From the NCBI RefSeq assembly GCF_016925615.1, contig NZ_CP070499.1:4464001-4528000 (forward strand): a stretch of DNA of 64,000 nucleotides, given 5' to 3'. This document shows, one piece after another, positions 1 through 8,174 of the stretch (positions within the stretch are counted from its first letter, which is position 1; each line of letters starts with the position of its first letter). Origin of the DNA: Natronosporangium hydrolyticum. Lineage in GTDB: Bacteria > Actinomycetota > Actinomycetes > Mycobacteriales > Micromonosporaceae. A program made the translations under genes and the position numbers. The notes beneath the pieces are model-generated. The model was not told where the DNA came from and did no database searches. It saw only the letters and a program-made list of their open reading frames with translations.

Positions 1-678
1 ATCTACGAGCAGGAACTCGCACGACTGGAGCGGGCTGAGTGGGGACAACTTGATACCGCCCTCGAACCAGCAGAGACGAGTACCAAGGCGGTCCCTACCC
101 GGGTGCGCATCTCCCGCCTCGATGTGGATGTCGAGGTGGGCAAGAGCGGCACCGATGCGGCGGACCTCGCTGCCGCAACCGCTTCCGCCAGCGACGCATC
201 GGTCACTTGGTACGAGCCCGGCCCGAGCCCAGGCGAGGTCGGGAACTCAGTGATCTTCGGGAAATCCGGCGGTGATTCAGACGCGAACGAGGCAGGCCTC
301 GCCGACCTCCGCAAGATTCGGGTCGGCGACGAGGTCGAAGTCGAGCGGGAGGAAGAGGAGTCCGTTCGGTTCGCCGTCGACCAGATCCGGGTCTGTCCGC
401 CTGAGCTTCCGAGCGATCTAGTGAGAAGCGACCCAGAAACACCGCAGCTTCATCTCGTCACCTGCGGCAGCGACGACGCTTCCGGTGGGGTCATCGTCTC
501 GGCGAGCTTAGCTGCCGATGCCGAGGACCCGGCTGACGAGGACGATGACGGAAGTGAGACGGGTTCCTCCAGCGAGGACGCTGAGCCGAGCGAGGAGAAC
601 CCCGATGAGGAGGACGAGCAAGCCGACGAGGAGAAGGCAGAGGAGGCGAAGGAGACGGAAGACGAGGATCAGACTTAG
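1..678 (+). CDS. Degenerate class F sortase-like protein with acidic tail (5' partial)
   Basis: The reading frame is open from base 1, so the start lies outside the window. The visible 225 residues follow the class F sortase pattern also seen in the gene at 1922: a TWYEPGPSPGEVG stretch, a GDEVEV strand and a PQLHLVTCG strand that keeps the catalytic Cys (codon 463-465). The catalytic His, normally in a GHVDS motif, is replaced by Lys in FGKSGG (codon 262-264), and the strand after the Cys has no Arg. The last ~54 residues are almost all Asp, Glu and Ser. The fold is probably kept but transpeptidation is unlikely; a binding or regulatory role toward the neighbouring surface proteins is inference. 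Confidence 0.7.
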   Translation: MYEQELARLERAEWGQLDTALEPAETSTKAVPTRVRISRLDVDVEVGKSGTDAADLAAATASASDASVTWYEPGPSPGEVGNSVIFGKSGGDSDANEAGLADLRKIRVGDEVEVEREEEESVRFAVDQIRVCPPELPSDLVRSDPETPQLHLVTCGSDDASGGVIVSASLAADAEDPADEDDDGSETGSSSEDAEPSEENPDEEDEQADEEKAEEAKETEDEDQT

Positions 679-708
679 ACCACGCGGTTGCGCTGCTACA
701 ACCGGATT

Positions 709-748
709 GGCTCGGCTCACCTGGCTACCAAGGCAGGTGAGCCGAGCC
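709..748 (+). terminator. Hairpin terminator after the sortase-like gene
   Basis: A perfect 15-bp inverted repeat (arm GGCTCGGCTCACCTG) encloses a 10-base loop 30 bases after the stop codon. There is no T tract, as is common for terminators in high-GC actinomycetes. Confidence 0.75.
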
Positions 749-999
749 ATACCCTGGGGCGTTTCTGAACCAGACAAGCGATGACTGACCTGTAACGGGA
801 TACTCCTACCACGTGATCTTGCTTACTCCGACATGATCACCTCAATAAACCAGCGACAGGTGAAAAGCTCTCTTATACCACCTCCTTACCCGCATGTCTC
901 CAGAACCCGAGTAATCGTCACAGAGCCTCTCCAACACCTCTAATTTGGTCATAGCTCGACTTCCGGAGCTAATGCCACAGGAAGGAGTTGGAGGAGAGT
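749..999 (+). other. AT-richer intergenic region upstream of the repeat protein
   Basis: This 250-bp stretch is clearly lower in GC than its surroundings and carries no gene that I can support. It presumably holds the promoter of the surface protein at 1000. I could not pick out a convincing -35/-10 pair. A purine-rich ribosome binding site (GGAGGAGAG, 990-998) lies directly before the ATG. Confidence 0.4.
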
Positions 1000-1938
1000 A
1001 TGAACAAGAGGTTCCTCAGCCGGCTGGCCGCGGGCGCGGCACTCGGCGGTATGGCACTGCTGGCCGCCCCCGGGATCGCCACAGCCGACGATCTTCGCGA
1101 CCACAAGCACCACGAGGACAAGGGTTGGATCTACACAGATCCGAAGGTGGTGAAGCCGGGCGACTTCGCGTACATCGTGATGATCTGCAAGAAGCCGCAG
1201 AGCGACCCCACAGCCTTCTCTGAAGTTACTGGCGAGGTCGACCTGGTCCCCGCCACGGATGACAAGAAGTGGCACCACGACGACAAGAAGTTCCACCACG
1301 ACGACAAGAAGTGGGACCACGAGAAGCGCTTCGAGCACCACGACAAGAAGTTCCACCACCACGACAAGAAGTGGGACGACAAGAAGCACTTCGAGCACCA
1401 CGACAAGAAGTTCCACCACCACGACAAGAAGTGGGACGACAAGAAGCACTTCGAGCACCACGACAAGAAGTTCCACCACCACGACAAGAAGTGGGACGAC
1501 AAGAAGCACTTCGAGCACCACGACAAGAAGTTCCACCACGACGACAAGAAGTGGGACGACAAGAAGCACTTCGAGCACCACGACAAGAAGTTCCACCACG
1601 ACGACAAGAAGTGGGACGACAAGAAGCACTTCGAGCACCACGACAAGAAGTTCGACCACGAGAAGCGCTTCGAGCACGACAAGAAGGCGGACCACCCGTT
1701 CGCGTACTTCGCTGAGGTGTTCATCCCGAAGGACACCAAGCCCGGCACCTACGACCTGATCGGCGACTGCGCCGAGGGCGAGCTGGTTGTCGCGCCGAAG
1801 AAGGGCGTCGATGCAGGCTTCGGTGGCACCACCACCAGCACCGGCGTGCTCGCCGGTGGGGCCGGCGCGCTCGCTGCGGCCACCCTCGGTGGCCTGGCGC
1901 TGATGCGGAAGCGGACCGCCGATGGGTCGCTCGCCTGA
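1000..1938 (+). CDS. Surface protein with His/Lys/Asp-rich tandem repeats, probable sortase substrate
   Basis: A 312-residue secreted protein. It starts at the ATG behind GGAGGAGAG; an in-frame TTG at 988 is less likely. A signal peptide ends near ATA-DD (residues 28-31). Residues ~45-85 and ~231-265 look like two halves of one small beta-sandwich (VKPGDFAYIVMICKK and TKPGTYDLIGDC, with a Cys in each half that could pair). Between them lies a ~145-residue array of 20-residue repeats of the type FEHHDKKFHHHDKKW. The C terminus has VDAGFGG, a Ser/Thr linker, a hydrophobic segment and Arg-Lys-Arg, which is a cell-wall sorting architecture without LPXTG. The sortase gene overlaps its 3' end. The His and Asp density suggests metal binding, which is inference. 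Confidence 0.8.
   Translation: MNKRFLSRLAAGAALGGMALLAAPGIATADDLRDHKHHEDKGWIYTDPKVVKPGDFAYIVMICKKPQSDPTAFSEVTGEVDLVPATDDKKWHHDDKKFHHDDKKWDHEKRFEHHDKKFHHHDKKWDDKKHFEHHDKKFHHHDKKWDDKKHFEHHDKKFHHHDKKWDDKKHFEHHDKKFHHDDKKWDDKKHFEHHDKKFHHDDKKWDDKKHFEHHDKKFDHEKRFEHDKKADHPFAYFAEVFIPKDTKPGTYDLIGDCAEGELVVAPKKGVDAGFGGTTTSTGVLAGGAGALAAATLGGLALMRKRTADGSLA
1258..1680 (+). repeat. 60-bp in-frame tandem repeat array
   Basis: Five to six near-identical 60-bp units run from 1321 to 1680, preceded by shorter related units. Each codes for KKHFEHHDKKFHHHDKKWDD with His/Asp exchange at one position. Units at 1381 and 1441 are identical, as are 1501 and 1561, which points to recent duplication by slippage or recombination. 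Confidence 0.95.
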
Positions 1939-2623
1939 CGCGGCGACGGTGAGGACCAGCGGGCGCCACGGTTCGCCGTGGCGCGCCGCTGGTTTCCTCG
2001 TCGTCGCCCTCCTGATAGTCACCGGCGTGAGCCTGGTGCTCGACGCCACGGGACGGAATCCGCTGCAACCACCGCAGCCGCCGGCTAGCGGGTTCGGACT
2101 TGGGGAGGACCGGCCCACCGACGGATTGCCGGACCTCACGGTGCCGCCGGAGCTACTCGCCGAGGTCAGCGGCCTGCCCCGGTCGGAGCCGGCCGCGATC
2201 AAGATCCCGGAGATCGATGTCGCCGCGCTGGTGATGAACGTCGGCATCGACGAGGAGGGGAAGGTCGACACCCCGCCGCTGGAGGAGGCCGACCAGGTGG
2301 GTTGGTACCAGTACGGACCGTCGCCGGGTGAGGTGGGCAGCGCGGTCATGGTGGGCCACGTCGACTCGCACATCACCGGCGAGGCGGTCTTCTTCGAGCT
2401 GGGGGCGCTGCGGCCGGGAGACCAGGTCGAGGTGCTGCGCCGCGATGGCCATATCGCCACCTTCACCGTGGATCGGGTGGAGTCATTCCCCAAGGATGCG
2501 TTCCCCAGCGAGGAGGTCTATGCCCCGAGCAACCAGCCGCAGCTGCGGCTCATCACCTGTGGCGGCGCCTTCGACGAGGAACTCGACGACTACCCGGACA
2601 ATGTCATCGTCTTCGCGTCGTAA
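1922..2623 (+). CDS. Class F sortase
   Basis: A 233-residue membrane-anchored transpeptidase expected to join the upstream protein to the cell surface. One N-terminal transmembrane segment lies at ~22-41, followed by a Pro-rich linker and the sortase barrel. His146 sits in VGHVDSH and Cys213 in LRLITCGG, both canonical. After the Cys the strand reads DDYPDNVIVFA; I do not see the catalytic Arg in that strand, so the third residue of the triad is uncertain (Arg209 lies four residues before the Cys). The ATG overlaps the last 17 bases of the repeat protein in another frame, so the two are probably translationally coupled and form enzyme and substrate. Confidence 0.88.
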   Translation: MGRSPDAATVRTSGRHGSPWRAAGFLVVALLIVTGVSLVLDATGRNPLQPPQPPASGFGLGEDRPTDGLPDLTVPPELLAEVSGLPRSEPAAIKIPEIDVAALVMNVGIDEEGKVDTPPLEEADQVGWYQYGPSPGEVGSAVMVGHVDSHITGEAVFFELGALRPGDQVEVLRRDGHIATFTVDRVESFPKDAFPSEEVYAPSNQPQLRLITCGGAFDEELDDYPDNVIVFAS

Positions 2624-2640
2624 ACCACCCCGCTCAACTA

Positions 2641-2677
2641 GACCGGCTCTGCCGTGCAAGCTGCGACGGGGCCGGTC
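2641..2677 (+). terminator. Hairpin terminator after the sortase gene
   Basis: GACCGGC at 2641 pairs with GCCGGTC ending at 2677, and the stem extends through CGT/ACG pairs. It starts 17 bases after the sortase stop codon. Confidence 0.55.
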
Positions 2678-2884
2678 GATTCTTGTTCCGGGTCTGTCCA
2701 CGAGCCGTGCGATCAGCTGGAGATCGACTGCTGCCCTCAGGTCACACGAGTATCAACCGTCACTACCATGCACTCGCGTCACATTCCCCGGTTTACCGAA
2801 GAACGTCACAGGGCCCGCGAATGCTCTTATATTCGGGCGAAAGGGACTAATCGCCCATCGACCCGAAGGGATGAAACCCGAATT

Positions 2885-3568
2885 ATGCTCAAGAACAGGA
2901 AACTCAGCCGCATCATGGCGGGTGTGGCGCTCGGGGCCGCCGCGCTCCTCATGACCTCGCCCTCAGCCAATGCCTACGACCCCGATCTGTACAAGTTCGC
3001 CGACCACAAGAAGGATGACTGCTTCGTCACCGGTTCACTCACCGTGCCACTCCCAACCATCAGTGAGGAAGGGGTTGAGTTGGACCTGGACGATTTTGAC
3101 ACCTTTGATGTTACGGCGACCGCTTACGTCAACCTCTCGTGCTCGACCCCACGCGGGACCGAGGCTGCCGCAATCGTCTCGCTACCGAACGGTGATGAAT
3201 ACGACATCGCAGTACCGCTGGAGTTGGTCTACCCGGACGCTGGCCTAATCTTCCACGAGATTTTCCAACTGCACCATGACAAGAAGTTCGACCACAAGGG
3301 GAAGTTCGACCACAAGAAGAAGTTCGACCACAAGAAGAAGTTCGACCACAAGAAGAAGTTCGACGACAAGAAGAAGCGCGGACCGCACTTCGTCTACGAA
3401 GGCACCGGCGCCCAGCTCCTCGACCTTCTTGATGACGACGACCTCGCCGTGTTCACCAGCCTGACTACCAACGGCGTGACCACCGTGCCCGTGAAGGCGA
3501 ACGGCGTCACCGGCACCTTGCTGGTGCAACTGGCGCCGGTTGTAGCCGACATTGACGGTAATGACTGA
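2885..3568 (+). CDS. Secreted protein with FDHKKK repeats
   Basis: A 227-residue exported protein of unknown function. The ATG at 2885 gives a signal peptide (KNRKLSRIMAGVALGAAALL, cleavage near SANA-YD); no strong ribosome binding site is visible. The mature protein begins with a beta-rich region. Residues ~131-163 contain about five 6-residue repeats of FDHKKK/FDDKKK type, encoded by 18-bp units, and a second beta-rich region follows. There is no C-terminal membrane anchor, so unlike the protein at 1000 it is probably released. The shared DKKFDH-type repeat links the two proteins and suggests a common partner, perhaps metal or an anionic polymer (inference). Confidence 0.7.
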   Translation: MLKNRKLSRIMAGVALGAAALLMTSPSANAYDPDLYKFADHKKDDCFVTGSLTVPLPTISEEGVELDLDDFDTFDVTATAYVNLSCSTPRGTEAAAIVSLPNGDEYDIAVPLELVYPDAGLIFHEIFQLHHDKKFDHKGKFDHKKKFDHKKKFDHKKKFDDKKKRGPHFVYEGTGAQLLDLLDDDDLAVFTSLTTNGVTTVPVKANGVTGTLLVQLAPVVADIDGND

Positions 3569-3602
3569 GGTTCGTCCGTTGGGTTGGTGATACAAGGAAA
3601 TG

Positions 3603-3630
3603 GGGCCGGCCGCCGGATGGCGGCCGGCCC
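3603..3630. terminator. Bidirectional terminator between convergent genes
   Basis: A perfect 12-bp stem (GGGCCGGCCGCC) with a GGAT loop lies between the ends of the repeat protein (+) and the TetR gene (-). It can serve both strands. Confidence 0.8.
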
Positions 3631-3653
3631 TCCGCTGTCAGGTTGGGGGCAGC

Positions 3654-4460
3654 TCATCGTCTTCGCGTCGTGATGAAGGCCTCGACGCCGTCGAGGAGGC
3701 GGGGCAGGCCGAACTCGAACTGGTCGAGCGCGAGCCGGACCGTATACGGGGTCGAGTCGTCGCCCGGCCAGTCGTCCGGGTCGTATGCCTGGGTCTGGCT
3801 GAGCCGGTGGATGGTCGGATACCGGCTCGGCCAGGCGTCGGGGGCGACCAGGTCGTCGAGCTGGGGCGAGCGGGCCAACCACCAGGCGTCGTCGCTGAGC
3901 CCGGTGGCCCGCTCGGCCCGGCTCGCCTCGGCCAACGCGGCCGCCGCGCCCCGGACGAAGGTGTCGACCAGCCCGACCAGTCGGGTCATGTCGACCCCGC
4001 TCAGCCCCAGGTCGTCGAAGATCCGCAGCTGTGCTTCGTACCGGGCCAGTTCGTGCGGGCCGAGCAGGGCCCGGGCCGAGGAGATGTCCAGCGCCCACGG
4101 GTGCCGCTGGTAGAGACTCCAGGTGTCGCGGGCGCATTGTTCGGCCGCCGGTCGCCAGGCGTCGCCGGCCCGCTCGTAGTGGGTGGGCAGCTCCCCCAGC
4201 ACGGTGTCGAGCATCAGCTCCAGGAGTTCACCCTTGCCGGGGACGTAGGTGTAGAGGGACATGGCGGTCCGGCCGAGCCGGCGGGCCACGTTGCGCATGG
4301 AGACCGCCGGCAGGCCTTCGGCGTCGGCGAGCTCGATGGCGTTGGTCACGATGTCGGCGATGGTGAGGCTGGGCTTGGGGCCCCGGCCGGGGGTTGTCTG
4401 CTGACCCCATAGCAGGGCCATGGACCGTCGCTGGTCGCCGCGTCCGGTGTACTCCGGCAA
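3654..4460 (-). CDS. TetR-family regulator of the UvrA-like gene
   Basis: A 268-residue regulator. The DNA-binding helix-turn-helix lies at ~residues 32-75 (IVTNAIELADAEGLPAVSM ... LGRTAMSLYTYV), followed by a long ligand domain of the tetracycline-repressor type. The TTG at 4460 has an AAGGAG ribosome binding site; an ATG at 4421 (MALLWGQQ) is the alternative. It is divergent from the UvrA-like resistance gene, and the 76-bp gap holds a matched pair of inverted 10-mers. The simplest model is a drug-responsive repressor of itself and the divergent gene. Confidence 0.85.
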   Translation of the reverse strand: MPEYTGRGDQRRSMALLWGQQTTPGRGPKPSLTIADIVTNAIELADAEGLPAVSMRNVARRLGRTAMSLYTYVPGKGELLELMLDTVLGELPTHYERAGDAWRPAAEQCARDTWSLYQRHPWALDISSARALLGPHELARYEAQLRIFDDLGLSGVDMTRLVGLVDTFVRGAAAALAEASRAERATGLSDDAWWLARSPQLDDLVAPDAWPSRYPTIHRLSQTQAYDPDDWPGDDSTPYTVRLALDQFEFGLPRLLDGVEAFITTRRR

Positions 4461-4475
4461 TTGCCTAGCAACTCC

Positions 4476-4519
4476 TTACGCCGTACGTTACTCTTGCCCG
4501 GTTTCTCTCTACGGCGTAA
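4476..4519. promoter_or_regulatory. Paired inverted operator-like sites
   Basis: TTACGCCGTA at 4476-4485 and its exact reverse complement TACGGCGTAA at 4510-4519 are separated by 24 bases, between the divergent TetR and UvrA-like starts. This placement fits TetR half-sites or two separate operators. Confidence 0.6.
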
Positions 4520-4536
4520 AGACTAACGGAGGTCGG

Positions 4537-6786
4537 ATGGCCCGGCACGAACAGATCGAGGTACGCGGCGCCCGCGAGCACAACCTGCGCGACGTCGACG
4601 TCGACATCCCCAAGCGCAAGCTGACGGTCTTCACCGGGGTCTCCGGGTCCGGGAAGTCGTCGCTGGTCTTCGACACCATCGCCGCCGAATCCCGACGGCT
4701 GATCAACGAGACCTACACGGCCTTCATCCAGTCGCTCATGCCCAGCCCGCCCCGGCCGGAGGTGGACACGCTGCGCAACCTCAGCGCGGCGATCATCGTC
4801 GACCAGGAGCGCATGGGCGCCAACTCCCGCTCCACCGTCGGCACCGCCACCGACGCGTACTCGATGCTGCGGATCGTCTTCAGCCGGATCGGGGAACCAT
4901 ACGTCGGGCCGTCGAACTACTTCTCGTTCAACGATCCGAACGGGATGTGCCTCGCCTGCGAGGGGATGGGGCGGGTCGCCACGGTCGACGTCGACGCCCT
5001 GGTGGACCGGGAGAAGTCCCTCAACGAGGGGGCCATCGACTTCCCCAACTTCCAGGTCGGCTCCTGGTATCTGCAGGTCTTCACCAACTCCGGGTACTTC
5101 GACCCGGACCGGCCGCTGCGGGAGTACACCGACGCCGAGTGGCAGCAGTTCCTCTACGGCACCGGACCGAAGGTCAGCGCGGGCGGTGTCAACTCGGCCT
5201 ACGAAGGGCTGGTCGACAAGCTCCGCCGGCTCTACCTGGCGAAGGACCCCGACTCCCTGCAGCCGCACCTGCGCGCCGCGGTGACGCGAATCGCCACCTT
5301 CGCCGACTGTCCGGAGTGCGCGGGGAGCCGGCTCAACGCGGCCGCCCGGCAGGCCACGATCCGGGGCCGGACCATCACCGAGTGCGCCGCCATGCAGGTC
5401 GACGACCTCGCCCGCTTCCTGGCCGAGCTCGACGACCCCTCGGTGGCACCGATCGTGGCTGGGCTCCGGGCGACGCTGGCGAGCCTGGACGAGATCGGGC
5501 TGGGCTATCTGAGCCTGGACCGGGAGTCCGCCACCCTCTCCGGCGGCGAGGCGCAGCGGGTGAAGATGGTGCGTCACCTCGGTTCCAGCCTCACCGATCT
5601 GACCTACGTCTTCGACGAACCCACCGCCGGTCTGCACCCGCACGACATCGCGCGGATGAACCAGCTGCTGCTGCGGCTACGAGACAAGGGCAACACGGTG
5701 CTGGTGGTGGAGCACAAGCCGGCGGTGATGGCGGTCGCCGACCACCTGATCGACCTCGGCCCCGGCGCCGGTGCGGCCGGCGGCACCGTGGTCTACCAAG
5801 GTGATCTGGCAGGCCTGCGCCGCTCCGGCACGCTGACCGGCGAGCACATCACGCAGCGGCAGTCGCTGCGCACCGAACCCCGACCCGCCACCGGCAAGCT
5901 CCGGATCGAGCACGCCCGCCAGCACAACCTGCGGGATGTCTCGGTCGACCTGCCGCTGGGGGTGCTGACGGTGGTCACCGGGGTCGCCGGCTCGGGTAAG
6001 AGTTCACTGATCCACGGCTGCCTGCCCCGCAGCGAGCAAGTGACCTTTGTCGACCAGTCGCCGATCCGGGGTTCCCGCCGCTCCAACCCGGCCACCTACA
6101 CCGGGCTGCTGGACCCGATCCGCAAGACGTTCGCCAAGGCGACCGGCACCAAGCCGGCGCTCTTCAGCGCGAACTCGGCGGGCGCCTGCCCGGATTGCAA
6201 AGGGCTCGGCCTGCTCTACACCGACCTCGCGTTCATGCCGGGGGTGGTGAGCGTCTGCGAATCGTGCGCGGGGAAGCGGTTCCTGCCCGAGGTGCTGCAG
6301 CATCGGCTGCGCGGCAAGGACATCAGCGAAGTGCTGGCGATGTCGGTGGCGGCGGCCCGGGACTTCTTCACCGAGCGGCCGGTGCGCACCATCCTGGACC
6401 GGCTCGACGATGTCGGGCTCGGCTACGTGTCGCTGGGGCAGCCGTTGAGCACCCTCTCCGGTGGGGAGCGGCAACGGATCCGGCTGGCGAGCCAGCTGGC
6501 CGGCCCGGCGGAGATCTATGTGCTGGACGAGCCCTCGACCGGCCTACATATGGCCGATGTGGACAAGCTGATCGGCTTGTTGGACCGGCTGGTCGAGCGG
6601 GGCAGCACGGTCATCGTGATCGAGCACAACCTGGACATCGTTGCCCGCGCCGACTGGGTGATCGACCTGGGCCCCGGCGCCGGCCACGACGGTGGCCGGA
6701 TCGTCTTCGAAGGGCCGCCGGGGGCGCTGGCCCAGGCCGGCCACTCGTTGACCGGGCAGCACCTGCACAGCTACCTCGCCGGCTGA
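4537..6786 (+). CDS. UvrA-like ABC ATPase, drug-resistance type
   Basis: A 749-residue soluble protein with two ABC ATPase halves. The first Walker A is GVSGSGKSS (~34-42) with signature [10 protein letters not shown]; the second is GVAGSGKSS with [10 protein letters not shown]. Zinc-type Cys pairs (CLAC, CPEC, CPDC, CESC) are present. It is some 200 residues shorter than genuine UvrA (~950) and close in length to DrrC, the UvrA-like daunorubicin resistance protein. It starts at the ATG behind ACGGAGG. The family is thought to act on DNA-bound drugs rather than in standard excision repair. Control by the divergent TetR is inferred from the operator pair. Confidence 0.88.
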   Translation: MARHEQIEVRGAREHNLRDVDVDIPKRKLTVFTGVSGSGKSSLVFDTIAAESRRLINETYTAFIQSLMPSPPRPEVDTLRNLSAAIIVDQERMGANSRSTVGTATDAYSMLRIVFSRIGEPYVGPSNYFSFNDPNGMCLACEGMGRVATVDVDALVDREKSLNEGAIDFPNFQVGSWYLQVFTNSGYFDPDRPLREYTDAEWQQFLYGTGPKVSAGGVNSAYEGLVDKLRRLYLAKDPDSLQPHLRAAVTRIATFADCPECAGSRLNAAARQATIRGRTITECAAMQVDDLARFLAELDDPSVAPIVAGLRATLASLDEIGLGYLSLDRESATLSGGEAQRVKMVRHLGSSLTDLTYVFDEPTAGLHPHDIARMNQLLLRLRDKGNTVLVVEHKPAVMAVADHLIDLGPGAGAAGGTVVYQGDLAGLRRSGTLTGEHITQRQSLRTEPRPATGKLRIEHARQHNLRDVSVDLPLGVLTVVTGVAGSGKSSLIHGCLPRSEQVTFVDQSPIRGSRRSNPATYTGLLDPIRKTFAKATGTKPALFSANSAGACPDCKGLGLLYTDLAFMPGVVSVCESCAGKRFLPEVLQHRLRGKDISEVLAMSVAAARDFFTERPVRTILDRLDDVGLGYVSLGQPLSTLSGGERQRIRLASQLAGPAEIYVLDEPSTGLHMADVDKLIGLLDRLVERGSTVIVIEHNLDIVARADWVIDLGPGAGHDGGRIVFEGPPGALAQAGHSLTGQHLHSYLAG

Positions 6787-6797
6787 CCGGTCGGTGG

Positions 6798-7583
6798 CTA
6801 GCGGGTGATCGCCCGGCCATGAGCCAGGCTGGTGACCTCCCGGGCGAGCACCTCCGGGCGGATGAAGTTCGCGCTGTGCCCGGCGCGCGGGGCGGTCACC
6901 AGCCGGCCCTGCGGCAGCCGGGCCGCCAGCTCGGCCGCCCAGCCGGCCGGCACCAGCGGGTCCCACTCTCCCCGTACCACGGTGACCGGGACCGACAGCT
7001 GCCCGATCCGCTCCTCCAGCGGATAGTGCAGGCACCGCAGGAAGGTGCGGAACCAACGCCAGAGCCCCGACTCGAACCGTTCCCGGAGCCGGATGGTGGT
7101 GAGGCTCATGCCGGCGTTGCGGTCCGCCCAGAAGTTGCGCAGCATCCGGCGCAGCTGCTGCCGGACGGTCCGGGCGTCCGCATCGAAGACCGGACCGCTG
7201 AGCACCGCCGGGCCGAGCAGCTCCGGCTCGATCACCCCCAGTTCGACGATCACCTGACCGCCGGTGGAGTCGCCGACCAGGATGGCGCCGCCCCGGTCGG
7301 TGGCGCGGAGCCAGTCGGCCAACGCCTCGGCCATGCCGCGGACATCCAGACCGGTACGCGGACCCGGGGTACGCCCGAAGCCTGGCAGGTCCAGGCCGAT
7401 GGTTTGGAAGTCCGGGGCCAACGCCCGCGCCAGCGGCCCGAAAGAGCGGAATGAGCAGCCCAGCCCGGGTATCCCCACGACTACTGGGGCATCGTCGGGG
7501 CCGGAACGGGCGGCTGACATCCGAGCCGCATGCATCCGGGTCCCGGCGGCGGGTGTGACCTCGTGGTGTTCCCAGACCTCCAT
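6798..7583 (-). CDS. Alpha/beta hydrolase
   Basis: A 261-residue alpha/beta-hydrolase fold protein. The nucleophile elbow is GDSTGG with Ser106, the acid is in GEWDPLVP and the His is in AGHSANF near the C terminus, so the triad is complete. The oxyanion region reads GIPGLGCSF. There is no signal peptide, so it is cytosolic. It ends 12 bp from the convergent UvrA-like gene. The substrate cannot be told from sequence; esterases, haloperoxidases and C-C hydrolases share this pattern. Confidence 0.85.
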   Translation of the reverse strand: MEVWEHHEVTPAAGTRMHAARMSAARSGPDDAPVVVGIPGLGCSFRSFGPLARALAPDFQTIGLDLPGFGRTPGPRTGLDVRGMAEALADWLRATDRGGAILVGDSTGGQVIVELGVIEPELLGPAVLSGPVFDADARTVRQQLRRMLRNFWADRNAGMSLTTIRLRERFESGLWRWFRTFLRCLHYPLEERIGQLSVPVTVVRGEWDPLVPAGWAAELAARLPQGRLVTAPRAGHSANFIRPEVLAREVTSLAHGRAITR

Positions 7584-7615
7584 GGCTACTCCATCCTCGC
7601 CGTCAAGCCAGGAGC

Positions 7616-7638
7616 GGCTCCGGGCAATGCCCGGAGCC
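7616..7638 (-). terminator. Terminator of the SPW gene
   Basis: A perfect 10-bp stem (GGCTCCGGGC) with an AAT loop lies 32 bases downstream of the SPW protein stop on the minus strand. Confidence 0.75.
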
Positions 7639-7669
7639 GACCTGGTGAACGGTCAACGGTTGGTGGGCG

Positions 7670-8101
7670 TCAACGCCGCAGTTGGTGCACCAACCCCACG
7701 GTGAACCCGACCAGGCCCAGCACGACCAGGACGGCACCGATGATGACGTTGTTGACGATGACGTTGGTGGTGTCGACGTTGCCGCTGACCACCCACGGGG
7801 TAATGATCGTCCATACCCCGACGAGTGGGACGACAAACGCCAAACCGTGCGTACGCCCGAAGGCGGACGCCAGCCCCATCGCGATCACCGCCACCGCGAT
7901 CCCGGTGAGCAGGTTGTTCACCGTGATCGTGGCTTGCCCGCTGAAGCCCACCACCCAGGGCGAGATGGCCAGATATACCCCGGCCAGGACGATCAGCCCG
8001 TGGGTAATCTGGGTCATCGGCGACTCGGCAGCACGCTCGTAACGCATCCGCATCGCGACGATGTCGGGGTGCTGCTCCATGGCCCGTGTCGGCGAGTCCA
8101 T
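7670..8101 (-). CDS. SPW-repeat integral membrane protein
   Basis: A 143-residue membrane protein with about four transmembrane helices in two related pairs. The first pair contains the ISPWVVGFSG motif and the second ITPWVVSGN, which is the SPW repeat of a small actinobacterial and proteobacterial membrane family of unknown function. The N-terminal ~30 residues are charged and soluble. No enzymatic motif is visible. Confidence 0.85.
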   Translation of the reverse strand: MDSPTRAMEQHPDIVAMRMRYERAAESPMTQITHGLIVLAGVYLAISPWVVGFSGQATITVNNLLTGIAVAVIAMGLASAFGRTHGLAFVVPLVGVWTIITPWVVSGNVDTTNVIVNNVIIGAVLVVLGLVGFTVGLVHQLRR

Positions 8102-8174
8102 CGCTCACCTCCTCGAATCGGGTAACCGCAACCTTGCCCGCCCGTCCCCCCGGTCCGCGGCCCCGCCGTCAACA

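Noticed and set aside
1258..1680. Tandem repeats as a possible CRISPR array
   Set aside because: Units are contiguous without unique spacers and remain in one reading frame of a secreted protein.
1259..1759. Ser/Thr/Arg-rich and Pro/Arg/Gln-rich frames across the repeat array on the plus strand
   Set aside because: They are alternative frames of the same repeats, with no ribosome binding site or signal peptide.
949..2493. A 514-codon open frame on the minus strand opposite the repeat protein and sortase
   Set aside because: It is antisense to two well-supported genes, and its middle is a meaningless Leu/Val/Glu repeat produced by reading the 60-bp array backwards.
1922..2623. Calling the second sortase inactive because no Arg follows the Cys in the YPDNVIV strand
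   Set aside because: His and Cys motifs are intact, and I am not certain where the catalytic Arg lies in class F enzymes; the gene is kept as a probable active sortase with a note.
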